Of a stretch of 64,000 nucleotides of DNA, positions 54,136 to 64,000 are shown in pieces. Position 1 is the stretch's first letter; each line of letters opens with the position of its first letter. Under the pieces are notes generated by a model that worked only from the letters and a program-made list of their open reading frames with translations, had not been told where the DNA came from and searched no databases. Position numbers and translations under genes: made by a program. Where the stretch lies: contig CM055095.1 in assembly GCA_029204225.1 (NCBI GenBank), forward strand, positions 69,478,110 through 69,542,109. Reading direction: 5' to 3'. The DNA is from Diphasiastrum complanatum. Lineage: Eukaryota > Streptophyta > Lycopodiopsida > Lycopodiales > Lycopodiaceae.

Positions 54136-54188
54136 GTTAACAGTAATACAAATAGAGTAAATTTAATCTCTCAGTTTATATGAGCTAC

Positions 54189-54200
54189 GCTCTGATACCA
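54189..54200 (-). other. Primer-binding site of I2
   Basis: TGGTATCAGAGC on the minus strand, three bases inside the LTR end. Confidence 0.85.
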
Positions 54201-54203
54201 ATC

Positions 54204-55786
54204 TGAAGGGGGCGATGGAGTATGGAGAATGCGAACAAAGAAGAGAGCAGGAATATTTGTGGAATAGCTCTCTCGTTACAATGGGCTGCTAGATGCAAAA
54301 CAGTCTAATAGATTGTTTATTCTAAGTGTACTCACAACTTAAATGTTTTGTTGCCCAACATGATCTTATAAATTAGTTCATACTCACAAAAATACAGAAA
54401 TGAGTACAGTCCACCGAAGAGATTAGAAATGGTTTGTGTGTGGTATTACTAAAAATGGATTTAGTCAGAAGTTGAGTTCTGAAATGGATTGAAAGAGTAG
54501 TGTGATAGCGCAAGTTCCTTAGGCCTCAAAAACAACTATCGTCTGATCAGAAGTTGAAGAGTCATAGACGTCCGTGTTTTGATCAGAGTGAGTGAACAAA
54601 TGTTACAAACAGCAATGAAGTGCATTCAAATCACAACAAGCATTCATCTACGTTATACATAGATAGAAAAGCATGTTGTTGCTATATTACACTGAAGCAC
54701 AACAAAATAGCAGTTACAACCAGAATGACGACATAACTGGGAGGCTTAAAATCATTCGTTTCATGGACGGAGCATCACGTAGAGTGTGTCTGGATGATCC
54801 ATTTATAAAATTCATCCATGTATTAATTACAGTAAATATTTGTCACCTAATTAGGTAAGTCATTGTATTTGGAAGTATTTGGCTTGTCTGACAACTATAC
54901 ATGGCATATACGATCGACGAATCAGAGAATGTTGATGCGGATGAGAACGTCGCAAATTCTCTCACTTCACATTTTACATGAAGTGGCTTTCTCTCACTTC
55001 GCAAATTCTGGGAAGTGTCTGGAACGTTCCTCGTTGAAAATAGACGACTGTCGGTATTTTTCTGTCTCTTCAAGATTTTGTGAAAAAGCCAACAATGCCC
55101 TTAAAAAGCCGACAGTGCCCTTAAAAAGATGAAGGTGACCTTAAAACAGTTTAACTTATTTAAAATAGTTGAAAGGAAGAAGCTGAAGGCAAGAAGCCGA
55201 CATTGTCGCAAAAAGTTGACACTGTCGCATTTCAAGGAAATGCAAAAGCCCGACACTATTGAAAATAGTTGAACTGTTGAACTATGCTGAAGTGTCGCAT
55301 TTCGAAAAAAGCCAACATTGTCGCATTTCGAGAAAAGTCGACACTGTTAAAAACTTTAGTTCATTTCTACAGATTGTTGCGACACTTAGTGTATTTCTAC
55401 AGACTATTGCGACACTTACTATATTTCTGTAGACTGTTGCGACACTTAGTGTATTTCTGCAGAGTTGTTCTAAATGCTAATTCATGAAAGTTCTTGAAGA
55501 TGGCCAAGTCTTCAATGACCTTCAAATTATTGAACTTAACATCTGAACTTGAAATATGATAGGATTGGTTACCCTTTGATGGAGATCAGCCGGAAGCCCG
55601 TTGTAGACGTTCTTCAAATAATTTGGCTGTCTAAGTTATGATTCCTGCAGGTATCAGATGAGCAGATGTAGAACCAAAGTTAGTTTCACCTGACCCTAGA
55701 TCAATGATCAATAAACGTGTAGGAAGAATCTTGAAATAGTAATCATTCACCAAGGAGACAACTGTGGACTTAATATAATTTCAACA
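54204..55786 (-). mobile_element. 5' LTR of copia element I2
   Basis: 1583 bp, TG...CA, inverted relative of 4264-5670. It contains AATTCTC/TTCGCA-rich words and three and a half copies of a 30-bp tandem repeat at about 55371-55465. It interrupts the gag of E2 on its right side. Confidence 0.8.
55371..55465 (+). repeat. 30-bp tandem repeat in the LTR of I2
   Basis: Units resemble TGTATTTCTACAGACTATTG plus CGACACTTAG, about 3.5 copies, giving a 10-residue periodic translation. The partner LTR at 4264 has only traces of it. Confidence 0.8.
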
Positions 55787-56116
55787 AAGAGGTGGATCTA
55801 CATCAACATCTCAATATGAAGAGGAGGCTATATTCATCAAAGACAAGTTCAAGGGCAAAAGCAAAGGAAAGTGGTCAAAGGGTTAAGATAAAGGTGAGCC
55901 TTTCTCTTTTGTTAGTAAAAAGAAAGATAGGTCTTGAAAGTTAAAATACTTCTATTGTGGAATCAAAGGGCATTTTGCTAATGAATGTTTGAAGAAGCAA
56001 AGAGATGAGGGTAGCAAGCAAATCAACTTTACTACTAATAATGAGGATCTAGGTGGTTGTGAATCTCTTTTAATGTGTTCTTCAAGTCCAATATCAAGTG
56101 AAGGTGACAAAGATTC
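55787..56116 (+). pseudogene. Gag C-terminus of element E2
   Basis: The plus strand has a Lys/Gly-rich linker (KDKFKGKSKGKWSKG) and a zinc knuckle YCGIKGHFANEC whose first Cys is replaced by Tyr, then an acidic stretch and DSW leading to protease. A one-base loss just before 56117 shifts into the protease frame. The N-terminal part is cut by the LTR of I2. Confidence 0.7.
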
Positions 56117-57148
56117 ATGGTGACCCTTGATAGTGGAGCTAGTTCACACATGACTAGTCACAAGGAGTTCTTTACTTCTTTGGTCATTTATGATGGAGCC
56201 AAGAAAGTGATACACATGGCCAATAATGGTAAGTGTGTGATTGAAGGTATTGGTTCAATTCCTATCTGTCTTTCTACTAATAGGAAGGCAAGACTTGATG
56301 GTGTTCTTTACATTCTTTCACTTTCAAATAATAAGATTGGTGGATCTTATTCAAAGTCTAACAAGTTTCCTTATGCTAGATCTAGGTCAAGATCTAATAT
56401 GCTTCTTGGAGATGTTCATCTTTGTGCTGACTTGGCTAGTTACGAGGATAATGATGGTTCATCAATGGTTCTTCATGGCAAGTGCAAGCATGCAAAAGGT
56501 AAGCAAAGAGCTAACATTATCAATGGAGGTGGTGAAGGTTCTTCCTTGGAAAAGATTGTTGCTAATGATTTATTTGATCATATGGGAAAAGATGTTGCTA
56601 AGTACATGCATGAAGGAGATGGTTCTTGTACATTTTTTTGTGATGAGTCCAAAAAAGTAATTCTTGCAGCAAGTGGAGTCACATTTTTCCATAAAGAGAG
56701 TAGATCAAGTGGTTCTATCAAGAGACTTGGTGAGGGAGATAGTCACAAGTCAAGAAGAGAAGAAGTATGTGAAGAGTTCAAAGTAGGATGTACTTTGAAT
56801 GATGTCATTGTGAATGATAGTGAGGAAGAATCATTATCATATGAGTCATTACCTATAACATTGAGTAGAAGTTCTTGTTTGAAAAAAGAGAGTACTTCAA
56901 TCATCCTTATGTTGAAGGTACTAATCATTTTTTTCATGGCTTCTTATGTTTTTGAGGTTTCTACTTCTTATGATTCAATCATTAAGAGGGAGACTTATGA
57001 AGGAAAGAGCGATGGAAGATTGGTTCTTGGGAAGATCCAAGGCATGTATCTCACATCTCTTCATCAACTCAAAGGATTCTATGATTGTGAATTGATTACT
57101 CATGATCAAAATGAGAAAAGGTTGGTTGGAGAAGACTACATGGAGTAA
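56117..57148 (+). pseudogene. Protease, pre-integrase scrap and novel region (E2)
   Basis: The 343-residue frame starts with the protease motif TLDSGASSHMTSHKEFF and a shortened GAG-pre-integrase block (GIGSIPICLSTNRKARLDGVLYI). It then goes straight into the unrecognised region shared with E1: PYARSRSRSN, a Cys/His-containing stretch, a hydrophobic segment at about 258-281 (SIILMLKVLIIFFM), KRETYEGK, LGKIQGMYLTSLHQLKG and HDQNEKRL. It ends in a TAA where E1 continues. Here protease and the novel region are in one frame, which shows that the novel part was expressed as part of the gag-protease polyprotein. No integrase, RT or RNase H. Confidence 0.7.
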
Positions 57149-57456
57149 ATCGAAAGGCAATTTCTTCAAGGCAAGGGAGATCTCATTGGTGAGATTATTG
57201 ATGTTTGTTATGAGCTCAAGTTGGCTAGATTTATTAGGTTTGATAGTCAGCTTCACCTACTCTACTTCATGTTGGATGGAAAGTTTGGAATCTATCTTTT
57301 GATTTATGATGGTGGCACTGTTTTCACTAACCTTTGTGAAAGATTGAGATCAAGCATTGATGAGATCTTGTTGGATCTATATCGTGTGTTTGAGAGGGAG
57401 TATTTCCAGAGGTTTAGATCTAAAGATATTCATATCTTTGATGACCAAGAGAGGTA
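57149..57456 (+). pseudogene. Continuation of the novel E2 region
   Basis: After the stop the same frame continues with RQFLQGKGDLIGEIIDV, FDSQLHLLYFMLDGKFGIYL and VFEREYFQRFRSKDIHIF, closely matching residues 60-155 of the E1 protein. It ends at a stop near 57456. Confidence 0.65.
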
Positions 57457-57878
57457 AGCAAGTGGAAGTGGCACACTTTGCTTTACTCTCATGTTTTGGA
57501 GAATCTTCTTGTGTAGATGATACTATGCAAGTGGATATTGGTTCACATGGTTTCCATGCTGGAAAATCATCTAATGGATCTGGAAAAGAGGTCTTAGTCA
57601 ATGGCTTTGATGGTCAAGTGGAAGATCAAGAGGTTGATATCAAAGGGCTTCAACAACACAAAAGAGAAAGTGGCAATTTGGGGCTAGTCAAGAGCATCAA
57701 AGGAGGGTCATTTGGCAAAGATGTTTTGGATATTTTTTTGCAGGTGTTTAAAGACTCGAGTAAGGTTAAAGGAGAAGCAAGCAAGTGTTGTTGTGGTGGC
57801 CTAGTTGTTATAGATTTCCACAAAATCAATGAATTAAGTAGTATAAAAGGTTTGATCGTTCCCCAAGAGAGAAAATAA
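57457..57878 (+). pseudogene. Novel E2 region, second frame
   Basis: The frame 57357-57878 is real from about 57457: DGQVEDQEVDIKGLQQH and SIKGGSFGKDVLDIFLQVF parallel the E1 stretch DVDLELLPQHQ and SIKGEPHGKSILDLFLQVL. A frame change separates it from the previous part. It is broken off by an insertion near 57850. Confidence 0.6.
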
Positions 57879-58760
57879 TCTCATCTTTTGTACGATAAGT
57901 GTATGTATGATGGTAAACGGACTGGGATGTGTAATATTCACAGTGATTACTACAGCGACATATCTGGTTATCCAAAGATATTTGGGTAAATAGGCATCCA
58001 AAAACACCATGATGAAACGATTTGGTCAAGGTCTGTGATTATAAAGATTACTTTATCTTTCAGGCTCTTCAGATAACAGTTAAGCAATCAGATCATACAA
58101 CAACTAGCAAATAGATTCATCAAACAGAATTGCATTGGCTAAAGATTCCTCTTAATCAAACACAGAGAATTAGTTCTTATCGCAGGAAGCGAACAGAACA
58201 AAGCATCAAACAAGTTCATTATCTGAACACATAGCCCATTCAGAATTGAAAGAAGTTCTGCTTAAGGTTATGCTTAACAGCTTTGGCTAATTCCCTGCAC
58301 ACATTAGTCAGAATTGTTGCTTGCTGGTGACGCCTGAAAATCCGCATTAGAGTTGCTAAAATTCAGTAAAACATGAAAAATATGTGTGACGCAGACAAAG
58401 CAGCATCACAAACAGGTTCAGATCATACAGAGTGTATTCGCTCAATTGATAAGAAGTAATACTGTAAAAGATGACAGAGGGAAAGTATACTCAAGTTTAT
58501 AGAAACTTGCTCTTCTCTCTCTATTGATACTCAGATCTATGCAAATGCGTCAGTATAATGGCACGAAGTGTCGACCTTATAGGAACGATCATCAGCCTCA
58601 ATGTCGCTTACCAACCGTCAAAATGTCGGTTGAGATCCGCTACTGCGTCTCTATAGAACGTCGCAAATTCTAACCTAAATGTGAATTTACAAAGTGCAAA
58701 TAGGCCTTTACATGAATTTAGGCACTATAGCACATTTACATGTATAAAAATTGAAAACTT
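57850..58760. mobile_element. Insertion of LTR-like sequence in E2
   Basis: About 900 bp without coding potential that splits the E2 novel region (E1 is continuous here). It is probably a solo LTR, but neither end nor a target duplication could be fixed. Confidence 0.45.
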
Positions 58761-59293
58761 TTACAATATATAACAATAACTTGGATAATGTGGATCATGA
58801 GGCTCCACAGTTGTTCAAGTTTACTTTACTTCTTCTATCTCATGTGAATGTGTGCAAATTGTCAAGATATGGTAAAACTAGCTACATTGGTTTGCGTCAT
58901 TTTGATGTTGGAGTTGTACTAGCATTCTTGGCTGGTTTTGCTTATGGAAATGAAGCTATTGGAGATTCATTATGTCACTCATTCATAGCCAAGTCATCAA
59001 GTGTTGATGATATCTTGTGCAAGATGGCAATGGAGGAGCGCTCATTCATGGAGTTTTATGGTGGAGACATATCAAGAAAGGACAAAGTTGGAGGAGAAAA
59101 GCAAGCAAATGTTCATTACTCATATTTATTGTTTGGTTGCTAAGCATCCAATTTGGACACTATTCTCTATATCATTTATGGAAACTACTTTAGAACATTA
59201 GAATGGAGGCCTATACTTAGGATGGAGATCATTCTAAAGTTGGATCAAAGTAGTATGGTTAAAACTATGCCAAAACTAGTTGAAGAGAGAGAG
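58761..59293 (+). pseudogene. C-terminal part of the novel E2 region and purine tract
   Basis: The frame 58751-59143 carries HVNVCKLSRYGKTSYIGLRH and RSFMEFYGG, and, after a stop, DTILYIIYGNYFRTLE and MEIILKLDQSSMV. These match the C-terminal third of the E1 protein, except that the two strongest hydrophobic segments are deleted. It ends at TTGAAGAGAGAGAG (about 59280-59293), the purine tract before the LTR. Confidence 0.65.
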
Positions 59294-60312
59294 TGTTTGC
59301 TATTGTTCTCTCTACAGTCTCTACACACTTTTCTTCTGATAATCTAACAGATTCCAGTCAATTTACAACCGACAGGGTCTGCTTCTTCTGGACTTCTATG
59401 GTTTGCACTATAGTGGAAATGCAATGGTTATGTACCCCGCCTGTCAGTTGGCACATCAACGACCTGATCTCGATCCTACTGATAATGGATGCTCAACTTC
59501 AATCTAGATCTATCAGAATTCGAATGCCTATGTTCTACAATCTGTTTCGGTTCTTTCTTTGATGCTTACAGATTGTAAATTTTTACTAATCTAATCTAAG
59601 TAGTACAGGGAATGAAATTGAAACTTAATCCTACTGAAATCAATAGAATCAACAACACAACAGCTACACAGTGACAATGGGAATCCTACAAAGTGCTTGC
59701 TACAAACTGTCACTCAACACTTGTAACAAGAACTCCTCAGGGAGTCAAGCACCAAGTAGCATCAGATTGGAATGATATTGATCTACCACAAGGCCTTGCA
59801 CATCTACCTGATCTTAACCACAAAACCAAACTTTAAAGGAGGAAGAATCAACAACAAAACACAATCATACATCAGTACTTGAACTTAATGCATGAAAATG
59901 GAGCATAGATGGAAATGCAAATAGAAGAATCTTCAATTAACAATGCAACAACATTTCAGTACAGTATCACATGCTTGGAAACTCATGGAGGAGGCCTCTA
60001 TGTATACCCACGAGCTGGTGAATCCAATTCTAACATGATTTGGATTCCACATGTTACAATTGAGTGAATCCCATTCTATAAAGATTTAGGTTCCACCTCT
60101 TACATGATAGTAGAAGGCCTCTTCATTAAAAACATAACTTAAATTGAGAAAGTCTAAGTTACTAGCTCCCACATGGTTTTCCATCTCTCAGGAATTACCA
60201 TGGGGATCACAACCTGATGGGTGGCATCCCTTTATCCTAGTAGCACTCTAACGTCGCAAGAAAGGCTATGGATAAACAATAGTTAGCACTTTTTTGGACT
60301 ACGGTATCCACA
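59294..60312 (-). mobile_element. LTR D2
   Basis: On the minus strand it begins TGTGGATACCGT after a purine tract (ATAGGGGAAG, 60313-60322), has a TATA-like GGTATACATAGAGG, and ends GCAAACA (TG...CA, 1019 bp). The inner part matches 3250-3697 inverted. It starts directly at the purine tract of E2, so I considered a plus-strand reading. The TATA box and the second purine tract favour minus. Confidence 0.55.
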
Positions 60313-60322
60313 CTTCCCCTAT

Positions 60323-61960
60323 AAGTATATCCAAACTTTAAGAGCGCGTCTTGATACTTTACAAAAGCTGAGCTTGAGTCTATTCCCGGACTGATAGGCC
60401 AATTGACTTGTCACTCAACTGGCTTCTTTTTTTTCCAAGGATCTCTTCTTTTGATCGGCATGTAGTATGGATCGATTCTTTTCCAGCTTGGTGCCCTTAG
60501 ATACTCTTGTAGCTACTCGTCATTATTCAACAACATCACAATCCTCCAGGAGGGCTGTGGTCGTAGGGCATTCACAAGGCTGCTGAGTTTTGGATACTCT
60601 TCAGCCGTCACTTTCTTTGCGCCTCCTCGCTCTCCCTTCTTGTAGGTCTTCTGAAATTCATCGGACTATTTGCGATCATCATATCGTCTTTTGATCCTCT
60701 CTATAGATTTATCTGGTAGCTTCCTTAAGGGCCTTGCCAAGTAGTCATCCATTGCGGTGGCACTCTTGGTATCAGGAACCTTTGATGTAGAACCCTCGGG
60801 CTTTGATCTAGTGAAGGTGTCGCTCTTACTCTTCGGAGGAGATGGAGGAAGTCCCATAGAAGGCTCCGCCATCTCATCAAGTGGATCTTGATCGAAAGAA
60901 TTGAAGTCAGGTGGTGAAGGAGGTGTGAATGATTTACAAGAAGAGGGTGGTGGATTAGTTATGAGGTTATACTGAGCTGTTGGCGAAACGAATTGTTTTA
61001 AAAAATGGTCATCAGATTTTAGAGATGTGGTGGGAATGGTAAGTGAATCGGAGGTGGTTGAATGAGTAAATGGAAAAATGGTGGTTGGTAAGATGGAAAT
61101 GGATCGGAAAAATAAGAAGATGAGTGAGGCAGCTGAGTGTAGGTGGAGGAGTCCACGACAAGTTTGTGGAGAAAGCCAACAGTGGATCCTTGATATGGCA
61201 TGCCAAGACCAGCTTGTGCGTCTATATCGATGAAGTTGTCTTGCTTCAGAGCAAAGGGGTCTTCAGCCTTCTCTTCAGCCCTTGGGCTTTCCTCTGGACT
61301 TCCACTGTTACTTGTGCTGCTTGACCTTGATCTTTTCTTATTTGTTGATCAGGATCAGCTGCATCAGTCTTTTAAGCTTCGTCGTCGTGAGTGGAATCAA
61401 CTACAATTGTCTGTTCTGCTTGTGTGGTTGTAGGCAACTCTCTTTCTCCCTCCCCTGAAATTGTTGCTTGTGTTTGCTGGGCATGAGGGGTTGAGTTAAC
61501 AGCATGAAAGAATCTTGATGGTGATTGGGATCGGGTGCTTCAAGCTGGTGATTACATTGGTGACTACTGAGTGATCTGGATTTGGTGCTGAGGTGGGGAG
61601 GAAGCAGGTGGTTCTTCATTGTCGGGTATGTCTTGCCTGGAGGCTGCTCTCCTCTTCATCCTCGTTGTCGTCACTGCTAGAAGGGACATCTTCATAGCCG
61701 GCCATTTGCTTTTTCTGCTTACTTGGAGTCAGCTTTGTGGTCTTCATCTGTGGGGTATCTGATTCCATCTCAGACTCTAGAGGTGGTTTGTGAGCAGTTA
61801 TCTTGTTTTTGGACTACTTTGCTGGTGTTGTGGTATCAGCAAGTTGTGATGGCCTGTCATGTTTCCTCTTGATGGGGCGTTCATGAAACATAGCAGCTTG
61901 TGGAGAAGGTGAGGCTGAAGCTGTTAATGGTGTATAGCCTCGGCTAGTAGCGGTGTCGGA
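60323..61960 (-). pseudogene. Unrecognised degenerate coding region upstream of LTR D2
   Basis: Minus-strand frames with scattered stops. From right to left they give a basic stretch (PIKRKHDRPSQ), an acidic Ser-rich stretch (EDVPSSSDDNEDEEESS), a Pro/Ser/His-rich region, DYLARPLRKLPDKSIERIKR (60872-60666), KTYKKGERGGAKK and IDPYYMPIKRRDPWKKKKP. No known retroelement domain is seen. Its place directly before the purine tract suggests it is the internal region of the D element. It could be a DNA- or RNA-binding structural protein. Function unknown. Confidence 0.4.
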
Positions 61961-62600
61961 TGGAATCTAGCAGATGCAAAAAGTCGGGGACAGTGGTGGA
62001 TGCAACGGTGGATGCAAGGGCGGATGGAATGGCGGGTGGAATGGCGGTCGAAAACTGGCAGATGCAAAATTGTGAATGCAAACTCGTCGGATGCAATGGC
62101 GGAGGAAAACACAGCGGCTGGAAATGTGTCGAATGCAAAATGAAATGCTAATGGCGGATGCAAAAATGCAATTTGGTAATATACTGGTAGATGGAAACGA
62201 AATGGTAAGTCGGCAGATGCAATAAGAAAACCGTAAAGTGGGAGGCAAAAACAAGAAAATCAAATGGGATGCAGACGGCAAATGGAAAGTCGGTGGATGG
62301 AAATGCTTGTGAGATGCAAAAGGGAATGGAGATGGCGGATGGAAACTCAAAAGTATGGAGATGGAAAACAAGAAAGATGGAGGTTTTGAAAAAGTAAAAA
62401 ACGTTATAAGGGTGAAAAGATGAAAGTGTGTGCGAGTAGGGAGAGGAAGGCGTGTGTAGAAGCGATGGAGGATGGATCAAACGAAAGAGGGATGGAGCAC
62501 AGTCAGAATACAACAAAGAGCGGCTGAATCGGATCAGAGAACAGGAAGGTCGTCCGAAATTTGCCAATCAAGCATGAACTCGTATGAAAATTGTGTGAAG
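61961..62600. repeat. Purine-rich low-complexity stretch
   Basis: Degenerate short repeats of GATGGAATGGCGG/GATGCAAA type, asymmetric in strand composition (plus purine-rich). Frames read on the other strand are His/Pro/Phe-rich and almost certainly not genes. Confidence 0.65.
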
Positions 62601-63030
62601 TAAGAATGAACTGGGCGGCCGTCGACATATTTATACCAAAAATCTTAGGTCAAGCATCTGATGGAACTTTCCATGTCTTTGATCTTGTTGCAACCCATCA
62701 CAATCTACCTACAACCAAAAATCAGGTTAATGGAGCCATCCCATCCCTGTCTGGACTTGTTGCGACCTCTCATCTACCTGCCTTGCCATATGGGAGCCTG
62801 TTGTGGCATCTGCCACCATCATTTTTTGGCCTGTGACAGCCTGTCTGCGGCCTGTCACATGACTTGCGACCTGCCAGCAAGCTGCCATAGCCTGTGACAG
62901 CCTGCCTGCGGCCTGGTTGCATCCTCTACGACCACAGGCTGCCACGTTGCCCTGCTGCTGATTTGTGGCCTGTTTGAGCCTGTTACGAACTGTGGCGACC
63001 TGTTTTTTCACCTGTACCGCCTGCCCACAG
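62601..63030. repeat. GCCTG-rich degenerate repeats
   Basis: Repeating GCCTGTGACAGCCTG, TGCGGCCTG and GCGACCTG words between about 62750 and 63010, and a CCTGTTGCGACC theme. A locally GC-rich minisatellite-like patch. No gene. Confidence 0.6.
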
Positions 63031-64000
63031 TCCCATTTGTGGCCCTCTTTGCTGTCAGGCGATCTACAATAGACCTGATGCAGCCTCTACATGGGTTTTT
63101 TGGCCTCCTAACCCCGTAATACGGCTTATAGAACTTTGGAAAATGCCTATCTCAGTGCACCTTTGTGACTAATTGTGAAGGCAAGGCAAACAACATGCGG
63201 ACTATGGAAGAGGCACTCATGACTAGTTGGGCTTTCCGACTCTCCGGTAACCTTACGCATATGTGAGGTAATGTGATTTGCATCAGATACCATTGTCTAA
63301 AATACAGTTTGTAAATGATGGTTTTTATGCAGCATTGTATTCCATGCTTAGTGAATCAACATATCCATTTCGCAATTGTGGCTTCTATTTGCATTGAACG
63401 ATTCGTCTTTATATCCCATTAGAAAATTGTGTAGTTTATCCAGTTAGCTGTATAAAATCGTCAAAGTTACAAATGACATCATTTTATGGGTTATGGGGGT
63501 TTTTACAAGTGTTCTAGAGAAGTAAGCTTGTTAAGGGTGTTGGTCCCTTTCCATGCCTCCCTAATCGGTGCGATCAAGAGGGCAAGGAAGTGGCTTGGAT
63601 CTCCAACCGGGTGAGTATCGATGTAGCTACGGATCTAAGATGAGATCAAAGCCTACCAAGGGTGTCAATCTTGGTATTGGATCTAGAAGTGGAATGGCTT
63701 ATATGAGGGGATGAGGCTTCTTCTTTTTCCTATCTCTTTATGGGGTTTTGATTTTGCTATCATACATGAGCAAAAAAGGAGTCTTTTCAATTTAAGAAAA
63801 AGTAGGAGGAGGCTTCCCTTCTCTCTCTCAATCTCTATTCTTGACAATGAAAAGTGAATCCAAAATGGTGTCACATCCCTACTTATAGACAAAGCTAGAG
63901 TTAAGGTTTTTCGTGCACCCAAAGCCATGTTCCATAAGAACTTGAGTTTAATAAAAGTTTTAAACCAATTTGCATTTTAAACTACTTGGGTCCTTCTTAA
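63031..64000. other. Unassigned end of window
   Basis: No gene or LTR end recognised. Short frames here have no recognisable motif. Confidence 0.4.

Noticed and set aside
59280-60312. LTR D2 read as the plus-strand 3' LTR of E2
   Set aside because: It abuts E2's purine tract, but its TATA-like box and a second purine tract at 60313-60322 favour minus orientation, and E1's own LTR starts with different sequence. Not fully settled.
61924-62567. His/Pro/Phe-rich frames on the minus strand
   Set aside because: They are read from purine-rich low-complexity DNA, overlap each other in several frames and have no recognisable domain.

Overview
This window is nuclear DNA of a land plant with a large, repeat-dense genome. 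The evidence is stacked Ty1/copia retroelements primed from the plant initiator-Met tRNA (PBS core TGGTATCAGAGC and its complement), plant-type CCHC/protease/integrase/RT/RNase H fragments, and one plant-specific arginine-rich tandem zinc-finger (RR-TZF) gene. The species cannot be fixed from sequence alone. A fern, lycophyte or gymnosperm would fit the repeat load, but that is inference.

Layout. 1-3249 is the 5' end of a minus-strand copia-like element (A1) whose gag is followed by an unrecognised open frame running off the window edge. 3250-8420 holds an LTR fragment, an internally deleted copia element (I1), a gypsy-like gag fragment and a broken copia pol (F). 8420-12500 contains E1, a minus-strand element in which integrase/RT/RNase H are replaced by an unrecognised frame with hydrophobic segments. 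12.5-19.4 kb is LTR debris with long (CT)n tracts, a diverged tandem array and a zinc-knuckle pseudogene. 19471-25767 is the best-preserved element (H1: paired LTRs, PBS, PPT, apparent 5-bp TSD), inserted into an old Ty3/gypsy integrase. 25.8-31.4 kb is mostly unassigned, with a CT-containing LTR and a MITE candidate.

The only convincing host gene is the RR-TZF gene on the minus strand (CDS 31396-33381). It has a predicted 5'-leader intron built almost entirely of about 88-bp tandem repeats, and a GC-rich, CpG-rich first exon and promoter near 34.7-35.4 kb.

36.4-56 kb is a nest of broken copia elements (J, K, L, M, N, A2, I2) in both orientations, with insertions inside one another and chimeric reading frames. 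55.8-59.3 kb is E2, a second copy of the unusual E type, on the plus strand. Both copies keep the novel region at clearly recognisable protein similarity. 59.3-62.6 kb is an LTR (D2) and a degenerate minus-strand coding region that I cannot assign, followed by low-complexity DNA to the end.

The most promising undescribed system is the E family: gag-protease joined to a novel, partly hydrophobic reading frame instead of integrase-RT-RNase H, seen twice in opposite orientations. Also notable are a recurrent 16-18 bp palindrome with a G-box core in several LTR families, CT tracts just downstream of LTR TATA boxes, an 85-bp tRNA-derived insertion with 15-bp duplications, and the minisatellite intron.
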